Shown: positions 1-11,276 of the stretch, piece after piece
Position numbering within the stretch: the stretch's first letter is position 1
How the letters are laid out: the number at the start of each line of letters is the position of its first letter
Assembly: GCF_022605725.1 (NCBI RefSeq)
Contig: NC_065546.1
Location: 29,384,227 to 29,448,226, forward strand
Length of the DNA: 64,000 nt
Direction of reading: 5' to 3'
Origin: Anthonomus grandis grandis
Lineage: Eukaryota; Arthropoda; Insecta; Coleoptera; Curculionidae
Position numbers and translations under genes: made by a program
Notes under the pieces: model-generated
Database searches by the model: none
What the model saw: the letters and a program-made list of their open reading frames with translations, nothing else
What the model was told of the DNA's origin: nothing

Positions 1-115
1 ATTTAGGGATACATTCGAATCTTTAATTCATACGAATTCTCAAATCAGTAACATTCAAAAATTCCATTATTTACGGGCTTCATTGGTTGGCGCCGCACCG
101 TAGGAAATTCAATCC

Positions 116-960
116 TTGGAATTTACTGCAGATAATTACGGTATTGCTTGGGATACCTTATGCGATCGGTTTGACAATAAACCTTTACTAGTACAAAATC
201 ATCTAAGAGCTATTTTTGATATGCCTAATATTAACATTGCTTCAGCAACAAAAATTCGAGATTTATACGAAAACCTTTTTAAACATTTAGCTTCACTTAA
301 GCAACTAAACGAACCCACTGAATCCTGGGACACTTTAATTATTTTCATAATCGCGGGTAAACTTGACAAGGTTACGGCTCAAGAATGGGAAAAGCAAAGG
401 TCAAACTTGACAACAACGCGTGCTGTTACTTTAGCAGATTTTAGAGATTTTCTTAAAAAACGTGCGAATTTATTGGAGACTGTTGAATTAAACCTTGATC
501 CACATTCAAAATACCATGATCGTAAATCGAACGATCCTCAGGATTTAAAGGTGTATAAAAAAATATGAAACCGAGTTATTATTCCAGAGGGCTCTTAGTT
601 CAGTCTGAAAATAAGATTGACGGTCAGCAATCTAAATATAAGTTAATTTGTATTAACTGCAAAGGAGAACATCATTTATTTTATTGTCCCGACCTTCTAA
701 GATTAAGCGTTAAAGATAGAACAGCTAAAATAAAGACTTTAAATTTATGTTTAAATTGTTTTAGACGAAATCATTCTCCCAGAGATTGTACTTGGGGTGG
801 ATGTAAAATATGCGGTCACAACCACAATACAGTGCTGCATGAAAATAAAGGTTCGAAAAATCAACAGGGGACTCAGGGCAATCAAAGCCTTGAAATTCAT
901 ACTGATAATGTTCAAACTAGCTCACCTAATACCAGCTATCTAATATTCGTTCAAGTGTAA
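116..960 (+). pseudogene. BEL/Pao gag fragment with zinc knuckles
   Basis: The first part (116-568) has the helical gag segment of BEL/Pao elements (DUF1759-like), with motifs such as ESWDTLIIFII and a downstream LADFRDFL stretch. The next frame (565-960) carries cysteine/histidine knuckles, CINCKGEHHLFYCP then CLNCFRRNH and CKICGHNHNTVLH, which bind nucleic acid in gag. A frame change near 565 separates the two parts, so this is a broken gene. Protease follows directly downstream. The product, if it existed, would package element RNA in cytoplasmic particles. Confidence 0.85.
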
Positions 961-989
961 ATCAATACACCATTTTACCGACTGCGAAA

Positions 990-1660
990 GTGCATGTTCG
1001 AAACAAATCAAACACTACGCAAGTAGCAACAATTCGTGCTTTACTCGACTCTGGTTCTCAATCCAGTTATATTACGGCAGACCTTTGCAAAAAACTAAAC
1101 CTTGAGAAAATTGGTACTAATTTGGCTGTTTCAGGTATTAGTAACTCATTAACTTATGCAAAACATAAGTGTGAAATCCAGGTAGAATCATTGGTTAATT
1201 CATATACATTCAATTTATCTCATTTTGTCCTAGATAAAATCACATCAGACATTCCTCATATGAGAATTAATATCAAACAGCTTAACATTCCATTGGATAT
1301 TAAGTTAGCTGATCCTGATTTTTTTTTAACCTCAATCTATAGACCTTTTAATAGATGTTGACGCATTTTGGAACCTTCTTTGCGCAGGTCAAAAAAACTC
1401 AGGAGAACATGCACCTTTGTTACAATATACACGACTAGGATGGATTGTTGGTGGCTCCATCTGTACACCTCGCGAAATGTTACATTGTCACCTAAGTTTA
1501 AATAATTCTTTAACTGATCCTTTGTAGCTTGACATAAAAAATTCTTGGTCAATGGAAGAACAAGCATGTGAAGAACATTTTAATAACACCATCAACACGT
1601 CGATAGAGGGTAGATACGTGGTTACATTACCTCTCTCAAAAATTCTCCAGGATTATTAGG
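990..1660 (+). pseudogene. BEL/Pao aspartic protease fragment
   Basis: The retropepsin active site is visible as ALLDSGSQSSYI near the start, an intact D-S-G triad. It is followed by the usual BEL/Pao continuation (SNSLTYAKHKCEI) and, past a frameshift near 1345, by the segment leading to RT with GWIVGGS at 1441-1458. A stop near 1530 and frame changes make it non-functional. Family knowledge: the enzyme cuts the Gag-Pol polyprotein. Confidence 0.8.
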
Positions 1661-1699
1661 CGACTTACGCGAAACAGCGTTCAAACAATTTTTAGCATT

Positions 1700-2545
1700 G
1701 GAACGAAAGCTTATGTTAAACCCAATTCTTAACAGTTTTATTCCAATTTTATGAAAGAATACGCATGTTTAGGCCAAATGACTGAGGTGAATGGAATATG
1801 TGATAATAAAATTCATTATTTTATGCCCCATCATGGTGTCCTAAAGAAGTCCAGTTCGACCACTAAGTTGCGAGTGGTATTTAACGCGTCCTCTCCAACT
1901 AGCACTGGCGTGCCATTGAACGACTTACAAATGACAGGCCCTACTATTCAAAATGATTTGCTCTCGATAATTTTACATTTTCGTAAGTGCTAAATCGTTC
2001 TTTCTAGTGACATCAAGATGATGTATAGGCAAGTGCTTTTAAATCCTAATGAACGTAGCTTACAGCAAATTTTATGGCGTAATGGTCCAGATGAACCAAT
2101 TAAGACTTTTCAATTAAATACCGTTACATACGGTACAACCGCGGCTTCTTTCCTAGCTATACGAAACGATATGTACGTCGACGATTTATTATGCTCAGTG
2201 GATACAAGCAAAGAAGCAAAATATATATGCACCAATATATCTTCAATTTTACTAAAACCAGGATTTGGACTTCATAAGTGGAAGTCGAACGATGATACGA
2301 TTATTTCAGATTTAAATGATGATAGTGAAAAGATAATCGATTTTTCATTGAATAAGGAGCACGATTCCAAAATATTAGGCCCTTCTTGGCATTGCAAAAG
2401 CGACATATTAAGATATAAAATTTCAAACCTTAATTTTTCGTCTGATGATACAAAGCGAACTATTCTTTCACGAATCGCGACTATTTTCGACCCGTTAGGT
2501 TTATTAAGTCCTTCGATCATTATTGCAAAGGTACTTCTTTAAAAA
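1700..2545 (+). pseudogene. BEL/Pao reverse transcriptase fragment
   Basis: RT motifs typical of BEL/Pao are readable in order: MKEYACLGQM (1751), LRVVFNASSPTSTGVPLND, the GPTIQNDLLSI segment, DIKMMYRQV after a stop near 1992, NTVTYGTTAASF, and the catalytic box as MYVDDLL (2170-2190). The YVDD box is intact, but about 30 residues between the motif ending TTAASFLA and the box appear to be deleted, and there are stops around 1993 and 2540. The thumb segment ends at FDPLGLLSPSIIIAKVLL. Confidence 0.85.
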
Positions 2546-2559
2546 ATGTGGTCGGAAAA

Positions 2560-3500
2560 TCTTACTTGGGATCAATCTGTGCCTCAGCACATTCTTCGGG
2601 TGTGGCAGGAATTTTCATCAGAATTAATCATTTTAAATGAATTAGAAATTCCAAGAAAAACAATTTGTGATAATTGTACTCAGGTGTCTTTGCATGGTTT
2701 CGCTGATGCCTCTGAAACCAGCTAGGGAGCATGCGTTTATCCAAAAATTCAAAAAATAAATTATATTCTCGCTCATTATCCGTTAAATCACGTGTTACAC
2801 CTTTAAAACCTATCACTATTCCTCGACTTAAACTTTCTGCTGCTTTGATGTTAGCTCAATTGGTTTCGAAAATTATAGATTCCATTTCATTAAAATTCGA
2901 ACACGTTTATTTATGGTCAGATTCGACCATCGTTCTTGGTTGGGTAAATGCCAGCCCCAATTTGCTTAAACCCTTCGTAGCAAACTGGGTAGCAACAATT
3001 CAAAGGCTCACCGATGGATTTGTATGGAAACATGTTCCTGCAGAACATCCAGCAGATATTCTTTCACGCGGTCTTTTACCGAAGAGGCTCATTGAGTCAA
3101 AGAGGTGGTTTCACGGACCCTCTTGACTAGTATACGAGACAAGGGATTGACCAAACAGCTATATTCCTAAAAATTTAGACTTTCCAGAAAGAAGAAAAGT
3201 ATGTTTAATATCAACTAATGAACTTAGCTTTCCCTTTGAAAGATTTTCAAATCTTCTTAAAATGAAACGAATATGCGCTTACATCCTTAGATTCATTTCT
3301 TACTGTAAAATAAGTAAGATAAACGCGAAGTTGAAAACTTATCCGCTAAAGAATTAGATAATAGTTTCTTACGACTAATTTGGATTGCTCAAGCAGAATC
3401 ATTCTCTAGCGAAATTAATATTTTACAAAAAGAAGGCTTTTTACCCAATAGTAGCAAAATTTTAAGCTTGCACTTGTCACTTAAAGCGGGGGAGTTTTGG
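2560..3500 (+). pseudogene. BEL/Pao RNase H and connection fragment
   Basis: The segment before 2731 reads as the element-specific link (HGFADASE-like at 2694-2718). It is followed in another frame by the Pao RNase H core: LSVKSRVTPLKPITIPRLKL, LWSDSTIVLGWV, and the HVPAEHPADILSRG signature near 3035-3080. From 3126 to about 3490 only the decayed linker to the integrase remains, with several stops. RNase H degrades the RNA strand during reverse transcription. Confidence 0.8.
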
Positions 3501-3570
3501 GAAGTAATTCCATTTACTTTTTTGATTTTCAAACGCTGCTGATTCGTATTGAATAAATACTTAATTCGCG

Positions 3571-4018
3571 ACCACTATCTCCAATGAGTTCAGATCCAAA
3601 TGATCTGACGGCCCTTACTCCCGCACATTTCCTCATTGGAAGAAATCCTACGACACTAATCGAGCCTCCTATACTCGATGTAAGCGAAAATCGTTTGACT
3701 AACTACCAGCGACTTCAAAAACTCTATGAACATTTCTGGAAGCGATGGAGTACTGAATATATTGCTGAATTACAGCAAAGAGTCAAGTGGAAAAATCCTC
3801 AGGAGCATTTGGAGCAGAATCAACTAGTGCTTATTAAGGATGACAACTTGCCTCCCTCAATGTGGCACCTGGGTCGTATTTTGGAACTGATACCGGGAAA
3901 GGATGGCGTTTCCAGAGTAACGCGCATTAGGACTGCAGATGGAACCTTGACTATATTGAGCTATATCGAGATTGTGCCCATTACCTGTTGTCAGCTGACA
4001 CTTCCAAGGCCGGGGGCA
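3571..4018 (+). pseudogene. BEL/Pao integrase C-terminal domain (DUF5641-like)
   Basis: The conserved tail of BEL/Pao polyproteins is open here: DPNDLTALTPAHFLIG, then YQRLQKLYEHFWKRW, VKWKNPQEHLE and a DNLPPSMWHLGRI segment. The upstream integrase zinc finger (HHCC) and DDE core are absent, so an internal deletion has joined sequence near 3490 to this tail. A purine-rich tract (GGCCGGGGGCA, about 4008-4018) just before the LTR matches the expected polypurine tract. Confidence 0.8.
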
Positions 4019-4250
4019 TGTTTGGGCCACTGCATGTGATGCATGGACCGCTGTATGTCTTAGGGATCCATCATATTCTCACGGTGCGACGCGATGGCCT
4101 AAGCGGGCGACAAGCAGCAGTGCATTATTACACGTTACATTTTTATAGGCAACAGACTACACAAGTCCTTTTGTTTAACCAAATTTGTACCTTATTTCAA
4201 ATAAATATTAAAAATTTTACCAGTGCTTAATTAGCACTCCACTACACGAA
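4019..4250 (+). repeat. Probable 3' LTR of BEL/Pao copy 1
   Basis: The sequence after the polypurine tract begins TGTTTGGGCC, the expected TG start, and runs to about ACGAAACA near 4250. No second copy exists in the window, so the right edge is only a guess from a TG...CA pattern. Confidence 0.5.
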
Positions 4251-6550
4251 ACAATTTTATTAACAGGACAGATTTTATGTTTTTTTGGTTGGTTTGGCAG
4301 AAAAATTGCACACAGCAATGCTAATTCTAGCCTAATCATGTTCTAAGGACATCCCCTTAAAAACAATTACTATATTATTACAATACTAGCATGTACAATT
4401 ACTTATTTAAATGTAGCGTGAAAATTCATGTTTCTTTTTTCTGTTTTATTTCCCTCCCCATTCTTATCGGAGCCATCAGAAGCCGAAATAATTCGTGGTC
4501 GTCGGACACTTATTATTTCAACTCATGAAATGGTCGAAATAAAAGAGAAATATTACCGACTTATTACAGCACAAAGTCATCTGCCAGAAAGGGAAAAGGG
4601 GCCTTTTGAATTACGCCGTGTAGAGTGAAGGGTGGTTTTAATACACACAAGGGACGTAACATACAAACTACAATGTGAGATAACTTTAAGGGCTAAATTA
4701 TCATATGACTAATGTTGCGAGGAGTTAATTTACCGTAGCGCCTAATATCCCCAGGTTAAACTAGGAAGTTTTAGGATATTGTTATTGTCGGTTGTTTAAA
4801 TATATAATTTGTTAATAAAAAATATAAATACAAATTAGTCTCGATCAAGGTATTAAGAGCCTTTGGCGAACGCCACTGATGCCACAGATTGCTTTTCCAT
4901 GTCATTCGATATGGGATTCGATAGGGGGGGGCTGTCCTCGATCCCGGACAGCCAGATAATAAGATATGATAAACGGACGCTGCCTATAATATACCCTCAA
5001 TGCTCAAAAAGAATATCACTCACTCTTTTTCCATTAAAAATAAAAAACCTGTTTACCTTGTTGTAAAGCTTCTAATTTAATGGATAAATTTGCTCTTTTT
5101 CTTCCGTCTGAGATATATAACATTAAAAATACATCAGAATTGGCTTTTTAGCTTTTAGGGGGAAGAAGAAAACTTGATATTTATTGGCATTAGGAAAGCA
5201 TTGGTTTTTTTCTTACGAAGGCACTTTGTCTTTACGAATAACGTGAAGGAAAAAAACATCAATACGGACAGGTATATTTAACGCCTTGACCTTCTGAAGC
5301 TCTCCATTTTCTTTCAAAATTAAATAACTTCTGGTTTTTTTTTTGGCTCTAGGCGCATAAACTTGATATACGTGATAGTAAATTGGGTCGGACATAAAAC
5401 TAGATTTTCCCAGTGACCAAAAGACACGACAAACTGGGATAAATATTCCGAATTTATGGACGTATAGCACAACATGCCTCACTAAGTCACGTTTGTAGGT
5501 AAGATTAAAGGATTTTTTAAGTCAAATTGTCAATTTCTTCAGGGTTCATGCAGAAACGCTTTAGCCAGAAAAAAAATTAATAAAAAGGCCCTGAATTAAT
5601 TGCACTGATGCTCTTAAATTATGTCGGGGAGCTCCATTTATTGGATTACCGGGAAGTAGTAAATTCAGGTATATACCGGCTTTTCTTAGGGCTGATAGGG
5701 CTCGAGAGGAAGAACGAGGGTTTCAATCGTTTTTATACGACCGAGAGTACATAATTTTTTAAATTATTCAAGTGTTACTGCATAGAATTTGAGCAGATAC
5801 ACTTAAAAAAGAGGGCTCTTTTTAATGGAAATCCGGCAATATCCAGAACTTAATTTAATAAACAACTCGAAAGAATAAATCGTTCGTTCTGGTGCGGCAC
5901 TGAAAACACATAAATCACGCTGCCCTTCTGCTAATATTAATAAATGATAGATGGCATTGCCTATGGGAGAAACCACTCGATTATCTCCCCGTAGCCTCAC
6001 GAAAGTCGAAAGTCAGGTAGTTTCTTGCGGTTGGGGGGGGGCTATGAGTAAGAGATAAAGCAAGTAGTATTGGGTTATAATAGGGTCTGGGTAGAACTTA
6101 AAAAATTACAGGGCTTTTTAAGATTTAGGCATTATCAAATTTCGCCTTTTTAAATGATATTTTTGATCCCAAATTTGATGTATGAAAATGATAGACCTTG
6201 GAAAATATAAGGGCTATGAGTTTTTGGCTAGTTTTATTGAATTCAGAAGGGCCCAAAATTATGAAAATCGAGTTGGAATTATATAAATAGTTAGCCCATA
6301 GGTTTTTTGTGATCGACTGTTAAACTTTGGGATTTTCATTTTTCAGCATAAATTTTATTTTTTTTCTTATAAAAACAGCGGATTATAATGGGATCTGTGC
6401 TAATCTATAGAAATGAGACCACTCTTTTAAATTCTTAAAAATGCAGATTTTATGCCACAAATCGGCCTTTAAAAATTCCATATCTTGCTAAATATAATAG
6501 TTATAACTTAGTGGATGATCTCACTAGATTCACAAGAATAAAAATATTTT
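4251..6550. other. Unassigned AT-rich stretch
   Basis: No recognisable gene. Two short open frames (4428-4628 plus strand; 5213-5482 minus strand) match nothing I know. A small GC-rich hairpin with stem GGCTGTCC/GGACAGCC sits at 4929-4953, and runs of eight or nine G occur at 4925 and 6031. The region may be old repeat sequence. Confidence 0.4.
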
Positions 6551-6873
6551 AACGAAATTCGGGGACACACTTTTATTGTCAACGTCAAAAAAAAGGTAAT
6601 TCTGCAGAATTACCGTGTTTAGTTTTTAAGTAGTTCATCTTGTTCGAGAGCCCCATTTTGGCCCCAATTTAGGTTATTTAGGTTATATTATTGTAAATCC
6701 CTTTAGTTTTAATTTTCTAGAATTTGTATACTTACTTGCTTTGACTCTCGGTATTCTCCTAAAATTATTGGTCTCTTTCGGCAAAAACAATGAAGATGAT
6801 TCTAAATATTTCGAAACTGTTCCATCGGGTTTTAAAAAGGACGCGCTTCGTGACAATTCATTCAGTTTTAAAG
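6551..6873. repeat. Rearranged gypsy LTR fragments in inverted orientation
   Basis: 6551-6595 matches the start of the gypsy LTR at 10846 in the same orientation (ACACTTTTATTGTCAACGTC). About 20 bases later, 6615-6873 matches the inner part of the same LTR as its reverse complement (for example CTAAAATTATTGGTCTCTTT here against AAAGAGACCAATAATTTTAG at 11001). So two pieces of one LTR are joined head to head. Confidence 0.75.
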
Positions 6874-7087
6874 TCGAAATTATACCCATTTGTAATGACG
6901 TCATTTTTGTTTATCTTTGTTTAGCATATTCCAAACAGCGGCGACAACAAACTTTTGAAAAAAATTGGTGTCTGATGATTATTCATCTTTTATATACTAG
7001 GTTATGTGAAATATCCGTCACTGTCAATCAAAAATAGTGGTTTGTCAACTTGTTCTTGAAAGTTATTTCGAAAAGTGTTAGATAATG

Positions 7088-7358
7088 CCTAAAAAAAAAT
7101 ATAATAGGTATAATGAACAATCGCAGCTGATGATTTTAAATATATTGGCTTTTTTTCTACTGGAAAAGGAACGGTGTGATACAGCGAGCCGCAGATGCAA
7201 CAAAATTAAGCACAACGATCGCAAATATAAAGAAGAATGGAATAAAATCAGATCAGAATTATGCAGCCCGTATATCTTCCAAGCAAAAGACAGCAAAAAT
7301 CAAAATTACAACATATTTGAAACCACCATCCTCAAATAGGTTTCAAATGTGCAGTTAA
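7088..7358 (+). pseudogene. Possible N-terminal fragment of a transposase-like protein
   Basis: Two overlapping frames open with MPKKKYNRYNEQSQLMILNI and continue, after a frameshift near 7175, with a helix-turn-helix-looking segment (ADATKLSTTIANIKKN). The pattern of basic start, LNILAFF helix and short HTH resembles the N-terminus of some Tc1/mariner-type insect transposases, but no catalytic domain follows because the gypsy element begins directly after. It could equally be chance. Confidence 0.3.
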
Positions 7359-7983
7359 ATCTTTTAACCATTCCATCAGACTGAGGGTGTAGGGGGGTTG
7401 TACGGGTCTTATTGATTCCCAGCAATTGGCATACTTGTTGGAATATTTGTGACTCAAAATTCCTTCCTTGGTCTCAATGTATCTCTCTGAGTACACCAAA
7501 TCGACAAATCCCGTTCTTGAACAGCACTTCAGCTAGTGTCGTTGCTTCTTGGTTCGGAATCGGATAAACCTCGGACCACTTAAAGTAATCAATAGCAACA
7601 AGAGCATATCGGTTTCTGGAGCTACTAGTAGGAAAGGGTCCTGCTACGTCTATGGCAATTCGTTCAAGGGATGCGCCAACAAGATACTGCATCATCTTTC
7701 CTCTTGTCCGGGTTCTTGGGCCCTTGCTTGACGAACACTGCTCACACTGTCGGCACCAGCGTTTAACATCTTGATGTCTGTTCAGCCAGTAAAACCGTTC
7801 TCTCACTTTTGCCAAGGTCTTACTAACTCCACAATGTCCTCCGCCGACACCGCCATGAACAGCTTCTAGAACTTTTGGAATCCGTTTTCGAGGAAAGACT
7901 GTCAGATATGTCTTTTCTTTTCCATCTCCCAGACTCTTTTTAACAATCCATCTTTTATAACCAACGAATTCCATTGAGACCAA
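7359..7983 (-). pseudogene. Gypsy integrase fragment
   Basis: The zinc-binding HHCC part is visible (HGGVGGGHCGVSKTL, then CRQCEQCSSSKG). The core follows: IAIDVAGPFPTSS with the first catalytic Asp, and, after a frameshift near 7478, a QGRNFESQIFQ segment where the second Asp is expected (reading DQG). HPQSDGM near 7380 is the conserved stretch before the catalytic Glu. The frame stops soon after, so the third acidic residue and the C-terminal domain are lost. The enzyme would insert element cDNA into chromosomes. Confidence 0.85.
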
Positions 7984-8290
7984 TAAGCTTTTAGTTCAGA
8001 AATATCTTTCCATTCTGGTTTTGAAATTTCTCGAGATTTCAGTTCATAAATAAGACCAAATACCGGGTCATCACACTGATCCTGGATTAAACTAGCTACA
8101 TCCCACTCTTTAGAACTGTGAAGGCCAATACGATTACAAGTAAATATCTCTGGATGCTGTTTAGATTCCTTTTTAAAACAATGTTGACATGTTTCAATAG
8201 GACATTTTGGTGATATTCGCCTTTCCTATGTTCTATTGTAAAGTCATACTCTTGTAAATGTACTTTTTTTTAATCGTTGAAGCCACCTTG
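7984..8290 (-). pseudogene. Gypsy RNase H tail and linker to integrase
   Basis: This stretch is nearly the same as 42090-42392 elsewhere in the window (both encode CNRIGL..SSKEWD..SLIQDQCDD). It holds the end of RNase H and the spacer before the integrase zinc finger, with the ADALSRR signature lost in this copy. The abrupt join to RT at about 8290-8306 marks an internal deletion. Confidence 0.7.
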
Positions 8291-8301
8291 CTATTTGTCT
8301 T

Positions 8302-8735
8302 CTAGATGACGTCATCTAGATAAACTAAACATGATTCCCAAGCCATTCCACGTAAAACTGTTTCCATAAGTCTCTCAAAGGTAGCTGGAGCATTGCAGAG
8401 TCCAAAGGGCATGACTGTAAACTGCCAAAGTCCTGTTCCAGCCGAGAATGCGGTCTTTTCCTTATCTTCTGGGTACATCTTTACCTGCCTTATCCACTCT
8501 TTAGATCGAGTTTTGAGAACCATTGTGAACCTGCGCATAGCGTGATAGCGTGTCCAGGGTGTCGTCAATTCTTGGTAGGGAATAACTGTCATTCTTGGTA
8601 ATGTCATTCAGTCGCCGATAGTCTACACAAAATCTGGTGGATCTATCCTTTTTCTTCACTAGCACAACTGGAGATGTCCAAGGACTCTGAGAAGGTTCTA
8701 TCACTCCTTGTGTCCTCATTTCTTGAAGCATTGAG
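8302..8735 (-). pseudogene. Gypsy reverse transcriptase, first half
   Basis: Motifs in order on the minus strand: GVIEPSQSPWTSPVVLVKKK, FCVDYRRLNDITKND, a frameshift near 8530, then FTVMPFGLCNAPATFERLM and the catalytic box YLDDVI at the low-coordinate end. The sequence breaks off immediately after YLDDVI, where the thumb should follow. Two overlapping frames hold the domain, confirming a frameshift. Confidence 0.88.
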
Positions 8736-8746
8736 GAAACTTCTCC

Positions 8747-9718
8747 TTATTTACCTATAGGAATTCTTCGAGGTGCTTGTTTAATCGGAACATTGTCTCC
8801 AGTGTTAATTCGATGCTGCATCAAATCAGTTCTTCCCAGGTCATTATCGTGCAAGGAAAACACATCTTGATTTTCTTCAAGAAGACGTCGCAATTTATTA
8901 CACTGGTCCATGGTTAAATTGGTAGAAGATTCTTCAAATAGGTTTTGTAAACATACAGGAAAAGGTCTGTTTGAATAACGACTTCTATCAGCATTTTTCA
9001 TGACTGCCACTACTTCAGAGCATACGCCAATGTTCTCTCCTTATTTCAGGTGTTGATCATATCCTTTTAAATTTACCATTCGAACCAAAACAGTAGATTT
9101 CTTTTGCGTAGATAACGTCTTGGTTGGAAAAATTCATTGAACATATAGTTTGCAGTTTTCCATGGACTCAATCAAAACAGTTTCTCCCTCTTTTCCTCCA
9201 ATTGTAGCATTAACCACCACCTCTGAATTTGCTGGTATGGTAATATCTTTGAATAACTTAACGACTTTGGTATTTACTTTATCTTCATATAGGTGGTGCA
9301 TAAAAATCTCTTCATTTCTCGTCGTCAATATCCGGTTATATACATCCATTTTAAACTGCTGAGCATTCATAACATCTAATCCTAATATGACATCATCCAT
9401 GATATCTGCCATTAGTACTAGCTGTTGGAATGTTGTTAAGCCAATGGTAACTGTAGCTTCATGCAATCCAAGAATCGGGATCCTTTTTCCATCCGCAGAC
9501 TCCAGAATTAAATTGGGTGGTGCTGAAAGCCTAGAGTGAGATACGATGTTCGGCTTCACGATAGTATGACTTGATTTTGTATCCACCACCATCTCCAGGA
9601 TGTGCTCTCTCCAGGATGTGGCAGCCGGTTTAGTCTTATACGTGGGGCTTGGTAGCACCCAGCTAGCTTGAACTTGAAAGTTTCCTGGTTCCTTGGGTCT
9701 CTTAAAGGCTTGGGGCAT
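8747..9718 (-). pseudogene. Gypsy protease and RT-proximal linker
   Basis: The protease frame (9718-9134) reads EMVVDTKSSHTIVKP, where the family has D-T-G followed by S/A. Gly is replaced by Lys, which should abolish activity. The flap and second half are recognisable (MADIMDDVILGLDVM). The linker frame (9010-8747) ends with the RT-proximal QHRINTGDNVPIKQAPRR stretch typical of insect gypsy elements. A stop and a frame change lie between the two frames near 9010-9134. Confidence 0.85.
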
Positions 9719-9729
9719 TGACGTTTAAG

Positions 9730-10835
9730 GGCTCTTATTGCAATTCTAGCATTGCAATGGTCTTTTAGGTTTCCTCGCTAATAATGATTCAATCTTCTTA
9801 GGCGGTCTTCGAGATCACTTTCCGAAGTTCTGATTTGTCTTATTCGTGTCTGCCTTCTAGTTGCTTGAAAAGCTGCCTCATAGTCTAGTTCATGGGCCAA
9901 AGCTTCTCAAATACTTTTATGATGAGTCATCCTTAGAGCGTGGTTAGTATCTGGATCTCGAACTCCGTCAATAAAATAATTTATAGAAATTTCTTCTCGG
10001 AACTCTGTTGGGGCTAAAGGGTAAGCCAGATTTACTAATCGAGCAATATCGGCCTCAAACTATTGGAGTCCTTCCTCGGGTTGTTGTCTTCTAGATTTCA
10101 ATTGAGACTGGTACACTTATTGTAGATGGGCTTCACCGTATCTCATTACTAAGGTACGCACCAGTACGTTGAAATTGAGCTGATCCTCAGATGGCACCAT
10201 TCTTAATATTTCTGTAGCTTCTCCTCTAAGGCTTAGCTTCAAATTGAATACCTTTTCTTCGTTATCCCAGCGATTTCCCCTAGCAGCGGCCGCAAATTGT
10301 ATTAAGTAGGTACTTCATGCTTCTTTGCCGTCGAATTTTGGTGACTTTACCTTCATCATTGTTGCCAAGATCGGGATAAAGAGGAGTCCGTTTTACTTTC
10401 ATTTCTAGTTCTTGAATCTTTTTTTGTACTTGTCCCAATTGTTCTTCTACTGTTGCTTCAAAGTTAGTCATTAATTGTTTCTGATTCTTCTCCAGATCTT
10501 CGTTAAGTTGTAAAATTCGTTCCCCTTGTTTTCTGTCTCGTTCCTCCTGCTCCTTTTTAAGATTATCTTTTAAATTCGGTAAGTCATCTTTCATGGTTCG
10601 AATCAGGTTTTCATTTTCTTTCTTCAGATCAGATTTAATTGTCTTTAGTAAATCTTCCTGTTTTTTGTCTCCCTCTTCTTGTTCTTCCCTCTGTTTACGG
10701 TCTCGTTCTTCTTGTTCTACTTTTTACTCGTCAAACTTCCTTAATAGCAGCTCCATCAAATTCTCGGTCTCCATCTTGGCCTGACTTCTTGTTAAAGGCA
10801 TCCACTAAAATAAGGTTCCAAATATCCTTTACTTC
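9730..10835 (-). pseudogene. Gypsy gag fragment
   Basis: The minus strand carries a long charged coiled coil (10594-10280, rich in K, E and Q, for example EKNQKQLMTNFEATVEEQLG), then the gag core in broken frames near 10320-9900 (FDGKEAWSTYLIQFAAAARG, YFIDGVRDPDTNHALRM). The order coiled coil then capsid-like helices matches beetle and other insect gypsy gags. Several stops and frame changes are present. Confidence 0.75.
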
Positions 10836-10845
10836 TGACACCAAT
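10826..10845 (-). promoter_or_regulatory. Probable tRNA primer-binding site of the gypsy element
   Basis: Immediately inside the LTR the minus strand reads TTGGTGTCAGAAGT, the place and general form of a primer-binding site for reverse transcription. The priming tRNA was not identified. Confidence 0.5.
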
Positions 10846-11276
10846 TGTAACGAAATTCGAGAACACACTTTTATTGTCAACGTCAAAAAAAACCAACCTA
10901 ACTCGCCTTGACTGTCGTTTAATTGTTTCCAAGGTCATAAAGCGCGTCCTTTTTAAAACCCGATGGAACAATTTCGAAATATTAGAATTGTTTTTGCCGA
11001 AAGAGACCAATAATTTTAGGAGAATACTGACAGTCAAAGCAAGCGTATACAAATTGTAGAAAATTAAAACTACATGGATTTACAATAATATAACCTAAAT
11101 AACCAAAATAGGGCTCTCGAACAAGATGAACTACTTAAAAACTAAACACTATAGATAAAAATAATATACCAAACGTAAGTAGAACCCTAAATAAATCCTA
11201 CGAATCAACTTCAACTACAGCATACTAATAAAATAGTACAAAAACTAGGAGAATAATTAACGTATTCACATTTTCA
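10846..11276 (-). repeat. Gypsy LTR (5' LTR of the minus-strand element)
   Basis: Starts TGTAACGAAATTCG and ends ACATTTTCA in plus-strand terms, about 431 bp with TG...CA ends. Related copies lie at 41913-42090, 42430-42903 and, rearranged, at 6551-6873. Confidence 0.75.

Larger units (their letters stand above)
1..4250 (+). mobile_element. BEL/Pao LTR retrotransposon, copy 1, decayed
   Basis: Remains of a BEL/Pao element read left to right: gag, zinc knuckles, aspartic protease, reverse transcriptase, RNase H and the end of the integrase, then a 3' LTR. The 5' LTR and the start of gag lie outside the window. Every domain is broken by stops or frameshifts. The integrase zinc finger and catalytic core are missing: a connection-like segment near 3480 runs almost directly into the integrase C-terminal domain at 3571. 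The domain order is diagnostic of BEL/Pao. The copy cannot make any complete protein. Confidence 0.9.
7359..11276 (-). mobile_element. Ty3/gypsy LTR retrotransposon, defective
   Basis: Read on the minus strand: LTR (11276-10846), gag, protease, RT, a remnant linker, integrase. The order PR-RT-RNaseH-integrase is that of Ty3/gypsy. The 3' LTR expected at the low-coordinate end is missing or replaced by the rearranged fragments at 6551-6873. An internal deletion at about 8280-8306 removes the second half of RT and nearly all of RNase H. Stops occur throughout, so the copy is dead. Confidence 0.9.

Noticed and set aside
5213..5482. Open frame as an inserted viral fragment
   Set aside because: No polymerase, capsid or other recognisable motif; composition alone is not evidence.
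6741..7037. Frame containing KYFETVPSGFKKDALRD, also seen at 41985-42100
   Set aside because: It is LTR sequence shared by several gypsy copies, read by chance as protein.
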